Shown here: positions 1-9,718 of the stretch, one piece after another
Layout of the letters: each line of letters opens with the position of its first letter
How positions within the stretch are numbered: the first letter of the stretch is position 1
From: Coniferiporia sulphurascens
Lineage: Eukaryota > Basidiomycota > Agaricomycetes > Hymenochaetales > Hymenochaetaceae
Direction: 5' to 3'
DNA length: 64,000 nucleotides
Assembly: GCA_002794785.1 (NCBI GenBank)
Contig: NBBA01000022.1
Location: forward strand, 1-64,000
Translations under genes and position numbers: made by a program
Notes under the pieces: generated by a model
Databases searched by the model: none
Told to the model about the DNA's origin: nothing
The model's input: the letters and a program-made list of their open reading frames with translations, nothing else

Positions 1-318
1 CCGATGACCAGGTCCACGGCCTCTGCGTGGAAAAAGCGTAAATCCACCAGCGCCCCAGTGCCACTGTCCCCAGGGCGGTAACACTTCAGGTTCCCCACCT
101 CCGGCTGGCCGCCACGACCGCTATGCGCGCCTCCCATGAACTTCTCGCACTAGGGAAGACGACCTCTATGTCGGCTGCTTCTACTGCCTCCCTCCTCGGA
201 GAGATTGCCTTCGCGGTTAATTCTCTCAATAGTGCTTTGGTCCAGGAGGATCCGCTCGCACAATCCGCCACGTCGCAGGCCTTTCGGGCGGCGGCTGGCC
301 CCCGCTTCGGCACAGCCC

Positions 319-1641
319 ATGGCACAGCCCATGGCACTGCCCCCCCCCCGCCCTCCCCCAGTCCTCCCAGATTGTGGCAGGCCCCCTTCTCTTCCCTCCC
401 TGCCACAGCAGATGGTGCAGGTCATGTCCGACCTTACGCGCCAAATGGCCTTCATGATGCAGCGGATGGACGCACTCGAACGACCCCCCCCACATTCCTC
501 GGGGGCCGGGTCCGCCCCCTCCGGAGACAGGAAAGGGAAGGGTAAAGCCAACCCCAGTACTGCACCTCCTCCACCACAAGGACCTTCGGGCCCTTCTACA
601 TCCACCGCCGGGTCCACCTTGCCGACACCTGTCACTCCAGGTCTTGCCGCGAGTGGGGCTACCCCCGCCACTGCCCCTGCTACTGCAGCGCCAGTGTCGA
701 CGGGGGCCCCCGCTACCGCTAGCGCTGTGAAACAAGAGCCGAAGCGTGCAGTCCTCCCGGTTATCCGTAACATTACGGACCCGACCCTCGCCATCCGCTT
801 CCATGGAGCCCCACCCCCTGCTGAAGCGCGCCCCACCGATTCCCAGACGACCATCAACGTCAGGACCGCCCTCTCCCGCTTTCCTACTGCGGCCAAATTG
901 GTCGTACGTGCTGCCCATTGGAACGATCGAGGCAATTGCTTCGTTACGTTCGCTCACAACACTCACGTTCCCACTATGAACAGCGTGAAGGAAGTTGTGA
1001 TGGCATCCATTCAAAGCGTCTACCCTGCCACAGTCTCCCAACTCGTATCTTGGGCCTGCCTACAAATTGCCGAAGTCCCCACGCGCCCTGCGCCGGGCTT
1101 GCCTGCCTTCACTGCGGCGGATCTCCAAGCGGAGTTCCGCGCCGCCAACCCCCACCTCCTCTCGCTGCCCATGACCTTAGAGCCCGACTGGACCCGGGCC
1201 TATGCTCTCCTGGGCGAGGACGTCATGTCTGCCCCGATCGCCTTCTCTTTCGAAGACCCCACGGGCGCCCGCTCTGCGAGTATCCTCTCTACCCCGAGGA
1301 ACCGCGTCGTGTACATGTTCGGCCGCCGGCTTAAACTGGTGGCTCGCCGTGACCTCCCTCGCCTCATGCAATGCACCAAATGCGCTGCACTAGGCCACCT
1401 TGTCCAAAATTGCAGGAACCGCCCTTGGTCGTGCCTCATCTGCGCCGGCCGTCATCGTACTGACGACCACCGCATGCGTTGCCCGGGGTGTGTACGCGAC
1501 GCTCTTCCAGCCTCCTCCCCCTGCACCCATCCCTTCAAATGCTCGAACTGTTCCGGCGAACACCGCGCCGACTCTTCCAGCTGCCCCAAACAGCGTGGCC
1601 GTGCCCGTTCCTCTTTCGCCCCACCCCCGGCTGATGAGTAG
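319..1641 (+). CDS. LINE ORF1, gag-like RNA-binding protein (N-terminus uncertain)
   Basis: The frame has a Pro/Ala/Thr-rich N-terminal half with a Met/Gln-rich helical stretch, a central globular part, and C-terminal zinc-binding motifs. The first is a classical CX2CX4HX4C knuckle (C-TK-C, then H and C) near bases 1370-1415; more Cys/His clusters follow to the stop. In LINEs this protein coats the element RNA. The first ATG in this frame is 319. A second frame beginning with ATG 123 also looks protein-like, and it meets this one at a run of ten C (340-349). The true N-terminus may therefore be encoded upstream, with a one-base slip in the C run. The stop overlaps the ORF2 start. Confidence 0.8.
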   Translation: MAQPMALPPPRPPPVLPDCGRPPSLPSLPQQMVQVMSDLTRQMAFMMQRMDALERPPPHSSGAGSAPSGDRKGKGKANPSTAPPPPQGPSGPSTSTAGSTLPTPVTPGLAASGATPATAPATAAPVSTGAPATASAVKQEPKRAVLPVIRNITDPTLAIRFHGAPPPAEARPTDSQTTINVRTALSRFPTAAKLVVRAAHWNDRGNCFVTFAHNTHVPTMNSVKEVVMASIQSVYPATVSQLVSWACLQIAEVPTRPAPGLPAFTAADLQAEFRAANPHLLSLPMTLEPDWTRAYALLGEDVMSAPIAFSFEDPTGARSASILSTPRNRVVYMFGRRLKLVARRDLPRLMQCTKCAALGHLVQNCRNRPWSCLICAGRHRTDDHRMRCPGCVRDALPASSPCTHPFKCSNCSGEHRADSSSCPKQRGRARSSFAPPPADE

Positions 1642-4600
1642 TCCCTGGACGTTCATGCAACACAACGTTGCAACGTCCCGAGTGCACGTTGAAGCACTTG
1701 TCCACTCCTTCTCGTCTGCCCCCGGTGCCCCCCCTATCCCTGCGGTTATTTTACTTCAGGAACCCCCTTGGTATCCCATCGGTACTTCCCCCTCTATGTT
1801 GGACGCTGCAGGTACGCCAGTCTTTGGTTTTCCCGCCATGCCCAACTACCACGTCTTCATTCCCCCCTCTGCGGGGAACACCGAACTAACACGTCCGCGT
1901 GTGGTCACACTGGTTCGCCAGGATATCCCTCTGTCCCGAGTGGTGCTAGATGCTTCGCGCTCCCCATCTCGCGACATAATCACGCTAATTTTTGACACTG
2001 GCCTTGGGCCACTTTTTGTCACCAATTTGTACAACCATGATGCGAATAAAAAGAATACCATCTCCTCTCTTGCTCTGCTCGAGCTACCCTTGCGTGCACA
2101 CTGGCTAGTTGCTGGGGACTTTAACCTCCACTCTATCCACTGGGACCATGGCACCCATTCGACAAGCGACGCGCAAAAAGCCCGTCCGCTAGAACACTGG
2201 GCGGCCGCTAACGCCATGCACCTCCTTAATCAGCCGGGCTTCGATACCCGGCGACGCCCAACTACCCAGTTTACAGAATCAGTCATCGACCTTGCGTGGG
2301 CTTCTCCATCATTAGAAGACCTCGCTTTGGGCGACACCTGGACACGATCCTGGGATACCCCATCCGGATCCGACCATGCTGTTATCACATGGTCCCTCCC
2401 TACATCTTCTGAGCCATTCATTGACCCCTTCCTCCGCCCACGGTACGATGACTCGCTCTCTACTGAATGGTTGGAAGCTCTCGATGCTCCACTCACTGCC
2501 GCCTTCGCCCTCTCAGGCGCCACGCCCCACCTCCTGGACGTCAAAGTTGCCGCCATACACGATGCGCTGGTTCTTGCCACCGATTCCTCACACCCCCCGT
2601 CTTCTTCGAAGGCAGGGGGCCACAAGGTCAAGTGGTGGGATACCTCCTGCCGTGCTCACATGGCCGCTTTGCGCGGAGCTACCCCGGCGACACGTACCAT
2701 GCTCCGACGCCAGTCGGCTGGTATCTTTCGCCGCGCTAAACGCAACTGGGCTGATTCGTTCACAGCTTCTGTCAAGCCAGACAAAATCTGGCCAATGGCA
2801 AAATGGGCAATGGGCACGCGTCGTGCTCCGATACCCGCCCTAGTGAACGGACACTCCACTGCGAACTCCCCTGCGGAGAAGGCTTCTGCCTTCCGGTCCA
2901 AGTATTTCGGTACCCAACCGTCCGCCGCCATCCCGCCGACATATTCTTTTGTCGGTGCCCGCCCCATGCGTAACCACCCCATCCTTATGGAAGAGTTGGA
3001 TCACGCCCTCAGTCTCACCTCGAACTCGAGCGCCCCGGGCATTACCGGTGTCGGCTACCAGGCCCTGAAAAGCCTGCATGCCGTCCACAACGTCCCACTC
3101 CTTGCACTCTATAACGAATGCCTGGATGCTGGGCACCACCCCCGTCCTTGGAAGGACGCAAAGGTGGTGATGCTCCGAAAACTCAATAAGAAGGACCCAA
3201 CCGCGCTTAACGCATACCGCCCCATCACTCTCGAGGAAACTATGGGCAAACTCCTCGAGAAGATCATCGCGAACCGCATCCAGTTCATCGCCAACGAACT
3301 GGGTGCACTCCCTCCCTCCCAATTCGGCACCCGCCAAAAATCGGGCGTTTTGGATGCCTCCTCTGACCTCGTAAACGAAATCGAGACGGCCTGGGCCCGA
3401 CACCACGTCACCACAGCACTTGCGGTAGACGTGGCGGGGTTCTTCCCTTCTGTTCAACACTCTCGCCTACGTTCGGTCTTACTTGAATTAGGGTTTCCCC
3501 CTCTCCTCATCTCCTGGGTCATGTCCTTTGTTTCAGATCGCCGAGTGGCCCTCTCTTTTGACGGTTTCACCGACGCCCTGACCCCCATACCTAATATGGG
3601 GGTCCCTCAGGGCTCTCCCATTTCTCCCATACTGTCTGCCCTGTTCGCGACAAGCCTTCTCACCTCACTTCAGGCCACCGACCCTCTCGTGCTAGTCCGC
3701 GCATACGTGGACGACCACCTCCTTACCACCTCTTCGAGCTCCATCGCGACTAACGTCGCTCGCCTCGAAAAGGCATACCTCTCGTTCTCTGCTGCATGCC
3801 GTGCCCTCGGCCTCTCCCTGGATGATGACAAATCCGAGCTCATCCACTGGACCCGTCGACGCGACCTACGCGAGGACTCCCTTATCCACCCTATACACCT
3901 GCCGCGCCAGGGCCTCTCGCCCCTTCGCATAGTCCCCTCCAGGCCTCTCCGCTGGCTGGGTATCTTTTTCGACGCGCAACTGCTGTTTACGGAACACGTT
4001 CAACGCATGTGCTTCAAAGCCATGTCCTCCCTTCGTGCCCTGGAACTCCTCGGCAACACTCTTCGCGGCCTCGACCCGCTCCACCTACGTCGTCTCTACA
4101 TCGGGTGCATCCTGCCAGTCCTCCTTTGGGGGTCTCCTCTTTGGTTTACTGGCATGCGGCAAAAAGGTAAATGTGATAAAATGACTTTGGTACAGTCCGC
4201 GGCGTGCCGCCGTATCCTTGGATCTTGGCGCACGTCCCCACGCGGCCCCTCTGAAGTCCTCGCCTCCATTTTACCTATCCCCCTCAGGTTAGAGCGCACC
4301 AAGACTCGTGCGGCTATTCGGTACCTCACTACCACGCACACCCTCCTACCCTTACGGTCCCCCCGTAAAGGATCCATCACCTCCTCGTTCGTCAACAGGG
4401 TCCCACCTGGCTGCGAACGGGTTCCCCGCTACACTCGCCCTCCGTGGATTGCGTTACCTTCACTAAGACACATAAGCATAGACCAGGCAATTGACCACTC
4501 TCAAGAAGCCCGGGATGCACTCATTCAGTCACACCATGGTCTTATCGACCAGCTGAAAGACGTTCCCACCCGCCTTCTCATCTATACCGACGGTTCCCGC

Positions 4601-5554
4601 AAAGGAACGTCCCCATCCTCTTACGCCGGCGGCGCCGCCGGCGTTTGGTTCTATCGAGGGGAGTCCGTCCTCACCCGCGAAACCTATCTTGGTTCATCTG
4701 TCCATGCTACTGACTGTGAACTCGCCGCCCTTGCCGACGCCGCATGGCTACTGGCCTACTCTTTTGATTTACACCCAGACGTTACCCAGGTGGAGATCTA
4801 CACTGACTGCGAAGTTGCCCTCACACTTCTCGCAGACCCTCGTCCGGCCCCAGGCGTGAATGTCGCCCTCTTCATCCGGAAGTGCCTCAAAATCGCTACT
4901 AAGCGATTCCCCCGTGTTTTCTTTCACTTACACTGGGTTCCGGGACACTCCGATGTGGAGGGCAACGAATTTGCTGACGTCCTCGCCTGCGGCGTAGCGG
5001 ACAACCCTCCTCCGGGCGCCACACCGTCCCCGCCTACCATACGCTTCCTTAGGGAAGCTGCCTCCTCGACGGCACTCACTCAATGGAAATCCGACTGGGC
5101 CTCTGCCTGTCGGAAATCCCGAGGAACTTCGGATGCCCATGCTATGGGTGTCAAAGTAAATCCCTCGACTAAGCCGTCCGCCCTAATGCAGAACCTCACA
5201 CTCGGTCGTCGCACTAAGTGCAAAGTTTTCCGGACACTCCTAGGTCACGCCGGCTTTGGCGCGTACTTTGGACGGATTCCGGGACGCGATCCCATGTGCC
5301 CACTCTGCCATGTCCCGGAGACGCGAGCCCACCTCCTGCTCTCCTGCCCTAACACCCTCCCCGCCCGTCGAGCGGTGTGGAAGACCCCCATACCATCCAC
5401 TGAAGCCCAATGGTTCTCTAAGGATGGCCTCCCCATTCTGGCATCTTTCCTTGACTCTCACCCCGCCTTCGAGGCGGAACCCATCCTCGTCTTTGACCCG
5501 GGTGGCCCCACTGTGGTACATATCTCTGCCTTAGGCTTTGCCACCGGCAACTAG
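1634..5554 (+). CDS. LINE ORF2: endonuclease, reverse transcriptase, RNase H
   Basis: This is a 1306-aa polyprotein. An APE-like endonuclease fills about residues 1-250, with a GDFN motif near 160 and an SDH motif near 245. The reverse transcriptase is in the middle, with catalytic YVDD at bases 3704-3715 (about residue 691). RNase H starts near residue 980 at the motif YTDGS, with further acidic residues (E, D) downstream. A Cys/His motif (CX2C...HX4C) lies near residue 1220. The frame is open further upstream, but no ATG occurs before 1634, where the protein begins a typical endonuclease N-terminus. That ATG overlaps the ORF1 stop as ATGAGTAG. ORF2 performs target-primed reverse transcription. 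No stop or frameshift interrupts it. Confidence 0.93.
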   Translation: MSSPWTFMQHNVATSRVHVEALVHSFSSAPGAPPIPAVILLQEPPWYPIGTSPSMLDAAGTPVFGFPAMPNYHVFIPPSAGNTELTRPRVVTLVRQDIPLSRVVLDASRSPSRDIITLIFDTGLGPLFVTNLYNHDANKKNTISSLALLELPLRAHWLVAGDFNLHSIHWDHGTHSTSDAQKARPLEHWAAANAMHLLNQPGFDTRRRPTTQFTESVIDLAWASPSLEDLALGDTWTRSWDTPSGSDHAVITWSLPTSSEPFIDPFLRPRYDDSLSTEWLEALDAPLTAAFALSGATPHLLDVKVAAIHDALVLATDSSHPPSSSKAGGHKVKWWDTSCRAHMAALRGATPATRTMLRRQSAGIFRRAKRNWADSFTASVKPDKIWPMAKWAMGTRRAPIPALVNGHSTANSPAEKASAFRSKYFGTQPSAAIPPTYSFVGARPMRNHPILMEELDHALSLTSNSSAPGITGVGYQALKSLHAVHNVPLLALYNECLDAGHHPRPWKDAKVVMLRKLNKKDPTALNAYRPITLEETMGKLLEKIIANRIQFIANELGALPPSQFGTRQKSGVLDASSDLVNEIETAWARHHVTTALAVDVAGFFPSVQHSRLRSVLLELGFPPLLISWVMSFVSDRRVALSFDGFTDALTPIPNMGVPQGSPISPILSALFATSLLTSLQATDPLVLVRAYVDDHLLTTSSSSIATNVARLEKAYLSFSAACRALGLSLDDDKSELIHWTRRRDLREDSLIHPIHLPRQGLSPLRIVPSRPLRWLGIFFDAQLLFTEHVQRMCFKAMSSLRALELLGNTLRGLDPLHLRRLYIGCILPVLLWGSPLWFTGMRQKGKCDKMTLVQSAACRRILGSWRTSPRGPSEVLASILPIPLRLERTKTRAAIRYLTTTHTLLPLRSPRKGSITSSFVNRVPPGCERVPRYTRPPWIALPSLRHISIDQAIDHSQEARDALIQSHHGLIDQLKDVPTRLLIYTDGSRKGTSPSSYAGGAAGVWFYRGESVLTRETYLGSSVHATDCELAALADAAWLLAYSFDLHPDVTQVEIYTDCEVALTLLADPRPAPGVNVALFIRKCLKIATKRFPRVFFHLHWVPGHSDVEGNEFADVLACGVADNPPPGATPSPPTIRFLREAASSTALTQWKSDWASACRKSRGTSDAHAMGVKVNPSTKPSALMQNLTLGRRTKCKVFRTLLGHAGFGAYFGRIPGRDPMCPLCHVPETRAHLLLSCPNTLPARRAVWKTPIPSTEAQWFSKDGLPILASFLDSHPAFEAEPILVFDPGGPTVVHISALGFATGN

Positions 5555-5667
5555 GCCAGATACCACACAAACCCTACCCGACTACTGGCTTGTCCAGACC
5601 CCGTCTCCGCTTACAGCGTCCCATCACGATTTATTCTCTCTATAAACAATCACCATCTCACTAAATA

Positions 5668-5687
5668 CAGGGGCCTAAAGGCCCCTG
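5668..5687 (+). other. Perfect hairpin in LINE 3' UTR
   Basis: CAGGGGCC and GGCCCCTG form a perfect 8-bp stem around a TAAA loop, about 50 bp before the A tail. Several LINE clades use a 3' hairpin as the site where reverse transcriptase binds the RNA. Such a role here is inferred from position only. Confidence 0.6.
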
Positions 5688-5735
5688 GAGCGTATTTTGT
5701 ACTAGATAGTCATGACGCGCTATAGAAATGCATTT

Positions 5736-5756
5736 AAAAAAAAAAAAAAAAAAAAA
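5736..5756 (+). repeat. A21 tail of the LINE
   Basis: An uninterrupted run of 21 A marks the 3' end of the retrotransposon; the sequence after it is host DNA. Confidence 0.9.
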
Positions 5757-5800
5757 TAGGCTTTACTAGGCAATTCCCTTAAAGAATTATGTCATCTCAG

Positions 5801-5841
5801 GGTCGCTGGTTCGATCCCGGCTCTGGAGATTTTCCTTTTTT
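5801..5841 (+). tRNA. 3' half of a tRNA gene with pol III terminator
   Basis: A T-arm is clear: stem GCTGG/CCGGC closed around the loop TTCGATC, which contains the B box. A 7-nt acceptor strand TCTGGAG and discriminator A follow at 5822-5829, then T-runs at 5830-5833 and 5836-5841 fit a pol III terminator. I find no matching 5' acceptor strand (CTCCAGA) between the LINE A tail and this arm, so only the 3' half is present here. The anticodon cannot be assigned. The LINE probably inserted inside or just beside a tRNA gene whose 5' part lies left of the element. Confidence 0.55.
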
Positions 5842-6091
5842 GTAATCCGCACAAAACATACTGTTAAGTACTGTACATTTATAATGTTTGCATTTCATTC
5901 GGAAGTTGTGTTGTACATGTTGAACATATCATACGCTATTAAATCATCGTAGTACAGAGTAAGAAAGATCATAGCAGTAGAGAACAATTTCTCAAGCGGA
6001 TGGGTGGATGTGCGAGAAGTCCGAGTGCGTGTGCGCCGACGGTCAACGTCCAAGAAAGAGAAAGGGGCGACAGAAAAACGCAAGAGCGAAG

Positions 6092-7234
6092 CTATTGTCC
6101 GCTGGGTTTATCGACGAGTACCTTCCACGGTACCTCGACTGCGCCGAACACAACGTCCGGGACCTCGTCATCTACATCCATGTAGCTATGGTCGTCGGCG
6201 CTGCGCGCCTTGCCCTTCAGGTCGTGCTCGTCCACGCTCGCACCCAGCTCGCGCTCAGTCCACGCGCGCGGTCGATGTTGCGACGGCATCGCAATCAGCA
6301 CGCTCACCTGGAGCCGTGCGTCCTCGACGATGGGTTCCAGAGGTACATCGTCCATGGAAAGGTCACCTGGGGCAGCCGTAGGCGTGAATCCAGGACGGGA
6401 CTGTCCGTGCAGGAAAGGCGGGCGCCAACGCTGCGCACGCGCGAGACCGACGGAGGCAGTCTGCATGAGCGTAGAGCGTGGAGGAGAGCCCACCGCCTGG
6501 CGACCCTCGCCCGTGAGTTTGTCCGAGAGAACCCTAACGGAGACCGGCTGCACGACGATGCGAGGTGGATCGGCAAGAGCAAGACAGAGAGCGATGTGTA
6601 AGTACTTTGTGCTTCTCTCGCGTACACATCGCCAAGCGCGCTAGTCGGATGGACTGGTGACGTACCGTCATATTGCGCCAGAGTATGTTACCGTCCTCCG
6701 GGGCGATCCATGCGTCCCAGAGTTTTGGCTTCTCGCCGAACGTCCTGCGGCGCTGGTCGGGCACGGGCGGGAGAATGATGCCCTGCGCTAGGGCTTCCTG
6801 CACGCGGCGCTGGAAGCGTCGGCGGATGACAAGCGAACGGAGGATGATTGCGCATGAAACGGCGAGTAGGAGTAGGAGCGTTGCGAGGAATGTGAAACTG
6901 TTGGTGAGGAAATTGGCCATGGTCAGCGACTGCCCGCACCAGAAGATGGGGGAGGGCGGGAGAGAGAGTAAAGGGAGGGAGAGGGAGGAGAGGAAGGGAC
7001 GGGGATGAGATCGCCGCCGAGGGCCGGCGGTGCATGGGACAAATGACGATTAAAGGAGATTCTAGGAACGCACAGGTATAGCGACGACGACGCGGCCAAA
7101 GAGCCACCACCACTACTGCCACTACCGTTGTTTCCGCCATCCCCGCCAGTCGAGTTGGCGGCTCCCTGCGAGGGCGAGGCGCCCCCAAAAAACGGCGGAA
7201 ATGACGGCGTCGGACCAAGGAAGGGTGTAGTCAT
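6092..7234 (-). CDS. Small single-pass membrane protein, function unknown
   Basis: Model: complement(join(6092..6547, 6666..6897, 7074..7234)), 282 aa. The N-terminus is a Gly/Ser/Asn-rich stretch of about 50 residues. A strong transmembrane helix follows directly after the first splice (YLFTFLATLLLLLAVSCAII), then a basic RRR-rich stop-transfer, a conserved-looking EKPKLWDAW motif, and an acidic Met/Asp-rich tail. The exon 2 acceptor was chosen because it alone keeps the frame open and joins the Ser-rich lead to the membrane helix. I recognise this architecture as a common uncharacterised agaricomycete family. The likely topology is N-terminus outside and C-terminus in the cytosol. No enzymatic motif is seen. 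Introns are 118 and 176 bp, longer than most here. Confidence 0.75.
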
Positions 7235-7744
7235 GGTAGTCGCTGGTCAAGTGAGGGGTGAAATAGAGGATGGGCCTTGAGCGGGCGTCAGGCTGGACCG
7301 AGTTAGCACGATGCGAGACACGAACAGCGGCGTGCGTTCTGGGCAGCGGCCTAGCAGTACAAATAAAATGGTATTCGGTAGTTGCTACGTCGAGTATCTA
7401 AAAGGCGTGGACGGCGTGCAGCAGTCGCCCAGCGGACTCTGAGACCTCAGTTGTGCATGGCTACTGCGGCCCGGCTAGCAGGCTGCCCGTTCCCCACGCT
7501 GCGCAGCACCCCACTGACGTACACTAGCCACTCGCTAGTTGCCAGCGCCCCGACCCATCGCGCATCCTCCACGCAAGCAAGCAATCGGCGACCGACAAAA
7601 TTGCTGCTACAATGCAGAACGGATGATCCGTCTATGTGGAATCGTGGGTGATGCTGCACCGATAAAGCGGACTTGAGCAGTACAACGCATACAACAGCAA
7701 GTACTTTCACTCACAGCAACAGCACACCAATATTCAATCGTAAC
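7235..7744. other. Intergenic, no gene seen
   Basis: About 510 bp lie between the start of the upstream minus-strand membrane protein gene and the end of the next one. No convincing coding sequence or RNA gene is seen. Confidence 0.5.
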
Positions 7745-8096
7745 TCAGTCTGCAGGCAGCTTCTTTGCTTCCTCCTGCGCCCGCCGCCTGCTGCCCATCA
7801 TCAAGTCGACGTAGTCCGCTCCGCCAAGCACATGGCCGCCGTCGCCCGCACCTTTCTTCCCAGCCGCCTTGTCCTTCAGCCCCGCCTTGCGCTTTGCACT
7901 GGCCGCCGCCTGAACCTTGCTAGCAGTGGTCGACGACGACGACCCTGGCCCGGTCGCCTTTGGCGTCTGCGACACGCTCGACGTCGTTTTCTTCTGCAGG
8001 ACAAACACATGCGTACTCAGCACGTTGCGATCCACGATGACATCCATCAAAAGCAGAACATACCACGCGCTTGTGAAGCTTTGCACTGCGGCCCAT
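7745..8096 (-). CDS. Small basic Lys/Ala-rich protein, function unknown
   Basis: Model: complement(join(7745..7993, 8064..8096)), 93 aa. Exon 1 is only 33 nt and encodes MGRSAKLHKRV. It joins exon 2 (KKTTSSV...) through a clean 70-bp GT-AG intron (GTATGT...CTGCAG). The middle is rich in Lys, Ala, Ser and Thr. The C-terminus (ADYVDLMMGSRRRAQEEAKK) looks like a short amphipathic helix. The composition suggests a nuclear or ribosome-associated protein, but that is a guess. The short first exon makes this gene easy to miss in automatic annotation. Confidence 0.7.
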
Positions 8097-8400
8097 TAAT
8101 ATTGATCCCTAAGTACTGGTTGAAAAAGGTAGTTCACTGTTCACTGTAGTCCTTGGCTGATTCCAAGCAAATATGAGATTAAAATTCAAAAAACTTAATT
8201 ACCTTATTGAGAGCAACCACACCGCCACTGAGTTTGCAAGTGATCGACCCATGATGATACATCCAACGATCCACTGCAATCAGTGTTTGTAAATATTCTT
8301 GATTGTGAAGGTTATAACAGCTATAGCCCACAGATCAATCACAAAGACGCTGAGTAGGCGTAGCCGTAGCACAGGCGTAACTCACCATTTTTTCCTAGAA

Positions 8401-8500
8401 GCTTAAATGGGTATATCCGAAACTACTACAGTCCTGCCCGGAGGCTGGGATTCCGACCCGGAAACCCCCAGTAGACCAGCAGTTCAGTAAGGCACCCATC
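8401..8500 (-). repeat. Possible degenerate tRNA-derived SINE
   Basis: On the minus strand a B-box-like sequence (GGTCGGAATCC, 8445-8456) follows a tRNA-like arm with GGTCTACTGG. The rest does not fold into a convincing cloverleaf, and an A-rich stretch follows. The resemblance is weak. Confidence 0.25.
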
Positions 8501-8918
8501 AAGTCTCACGAGAAGATGGAGAGAAAAAGATAAATTACATTCACACAAACCGTTATCGCCTCAACTCAATTCAAAAAAAGTCTTATTCGCACTTCTCTAA
8601 ATCTGTCCCGGGCAGGGAAAATGTACAGCCGCGGGACGGATCCGAGTCTGCGTCTGCTTTTTGAACTGGTACTACCAGTACTACTAGAATATGGCACCGC
8701 CGCACAGTCCTTAAGTCCGTGAAGTCCAAGCACCATCCGTACTACACACTACCACATCCGAGTCGCACCGCCGCGCCGCCCTTAAGTCCATGACTAGGGA
8801 CTAAACCGAAACTTCAACGTCTCGCATACACTTAGTGCGACCCACCGACCGAATTCCGAGCCCGAGTCCGGCCTAACACCCTCAGGCTCAGACCGCCGCC
8901 TGGCACTGACAGCCCCCA

Positions 8919-8972
8919 TACGATTACGATTACAATTACAATTACAATTACAATTACGCTTACAATTACAAC
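8919..8972 (+). repeat. TTACRA hexanucleotide array
   Basis: About eight copies of a 6-bp unit (ATTACA, with ATTACG variants) run without interruption. This is not the fungal telomere repeat TTAGGG. Confidence 0.8.
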
Positions 8973-9682
8973 TGTTAACAAGCCACTCAGTCTCCGACCC
9001 GCCAGCCCACCGGGACGGTCACGGTGCCGCAATATTAATACATCATACATCACCAGCCACACTCGGGCCAACCTCCATGCCAAACTCTAACCAGGACCAG
9101 GACCAGAGACCAAGGCCAAGAACCCGGGACCAGAACCGAAGACAAACAGTAAATCACAGCCCGAGGGGGCCCGGCGCATCATGATGATAGAAGCCCTACT
9201 GAACCAAAAAAACAAAACTGAACTCTCGTCCGCCACGCGTACAGTCGATCTCAAATCTCAATACATACACACATACACATCTCGACATCTCGCTGGCAAT
9301 ATATCCATATTCACCGTCCCAAGGTCCGTCATTAATTTATTAATCTCAACACACCACCCAACCCCCACTGGGACTCACAAACCCCGCCCCTACGCAAATT
9401 TCCGCCCAAGTCGTAGTATGTATGCGCCGTGTACAATATTAAAATTAATGCCGCCCTAAAAGCCGAGAAAAAAATTAACCAGGCACCTGCAAAGAGAAGC
9501 ACACACATTCAAAACAAAACAAAACAGAAGAAGGCAACGTATATTATGGCAAACCCGACAGAGGCACAGATCTGTCGTTGATATAAAATCCTTCACTAAC
9601 GGACTAATGAACGTATTCAGCAGCGGCCATAGCGGCTTACGCAGGTCAAGTACAGTAAAGAAAGAGGAGAAAACTACGGCGC

Positions 9683-9718
9683 CGGGGGGGGGAGGGGAGG
9701 GGTTTGGGTTTGGGGGGG
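9683..9718 (+). other. G-quadruplex-forming tract
   Basis: Runs of G10, G4, G4, G3 and G7 are separated by 1-3 bases, which satisfies the standard G4 pattern. It lies downstream of the minus-strand RGS gene at 10240, so any transcript reading this far would be C-rich here. Confidence 0.6.

Larger units (their letters stand above)
1..5756 (+). mobile_element. LINE (non-LTR retrotransposon), Tad/I-like, 5' end possibly outside window
   Basis: The element has two overlapping reading frames. ORF1 is gag-like with zinc knuckles; ORF2 carries an APE-type endonuclease, reverse transcriptase and RNase H. A short 3' UTR follows with a perfect hairpin and a 21-nt A tail. No LTRs are seen. RNase H plus a C-terminal CCHC-like motif fits the Tad1/I group known from fungi; the clade assignment is inferred from architecture. 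ORF2 is open over its whole length, so the copy looks young. Codon use is much more C-rich than in the host genes that follow. The 5' end and the left target-site duplication lie left of base 1 or cannot be recognised. Confidence 0.93.

Noticed and set aside
123..545. Separate gene starting at ATG 123
   Set aside because: It is more simply the displaced N-terminus of LINE ORF1, with a slip at the C10 run; it ends in low-complexity frame noise.
8919..8972. Internal telomere remnant
   Set aside because: The unit is TTACRA, not TTAGGG or CCCTAA.
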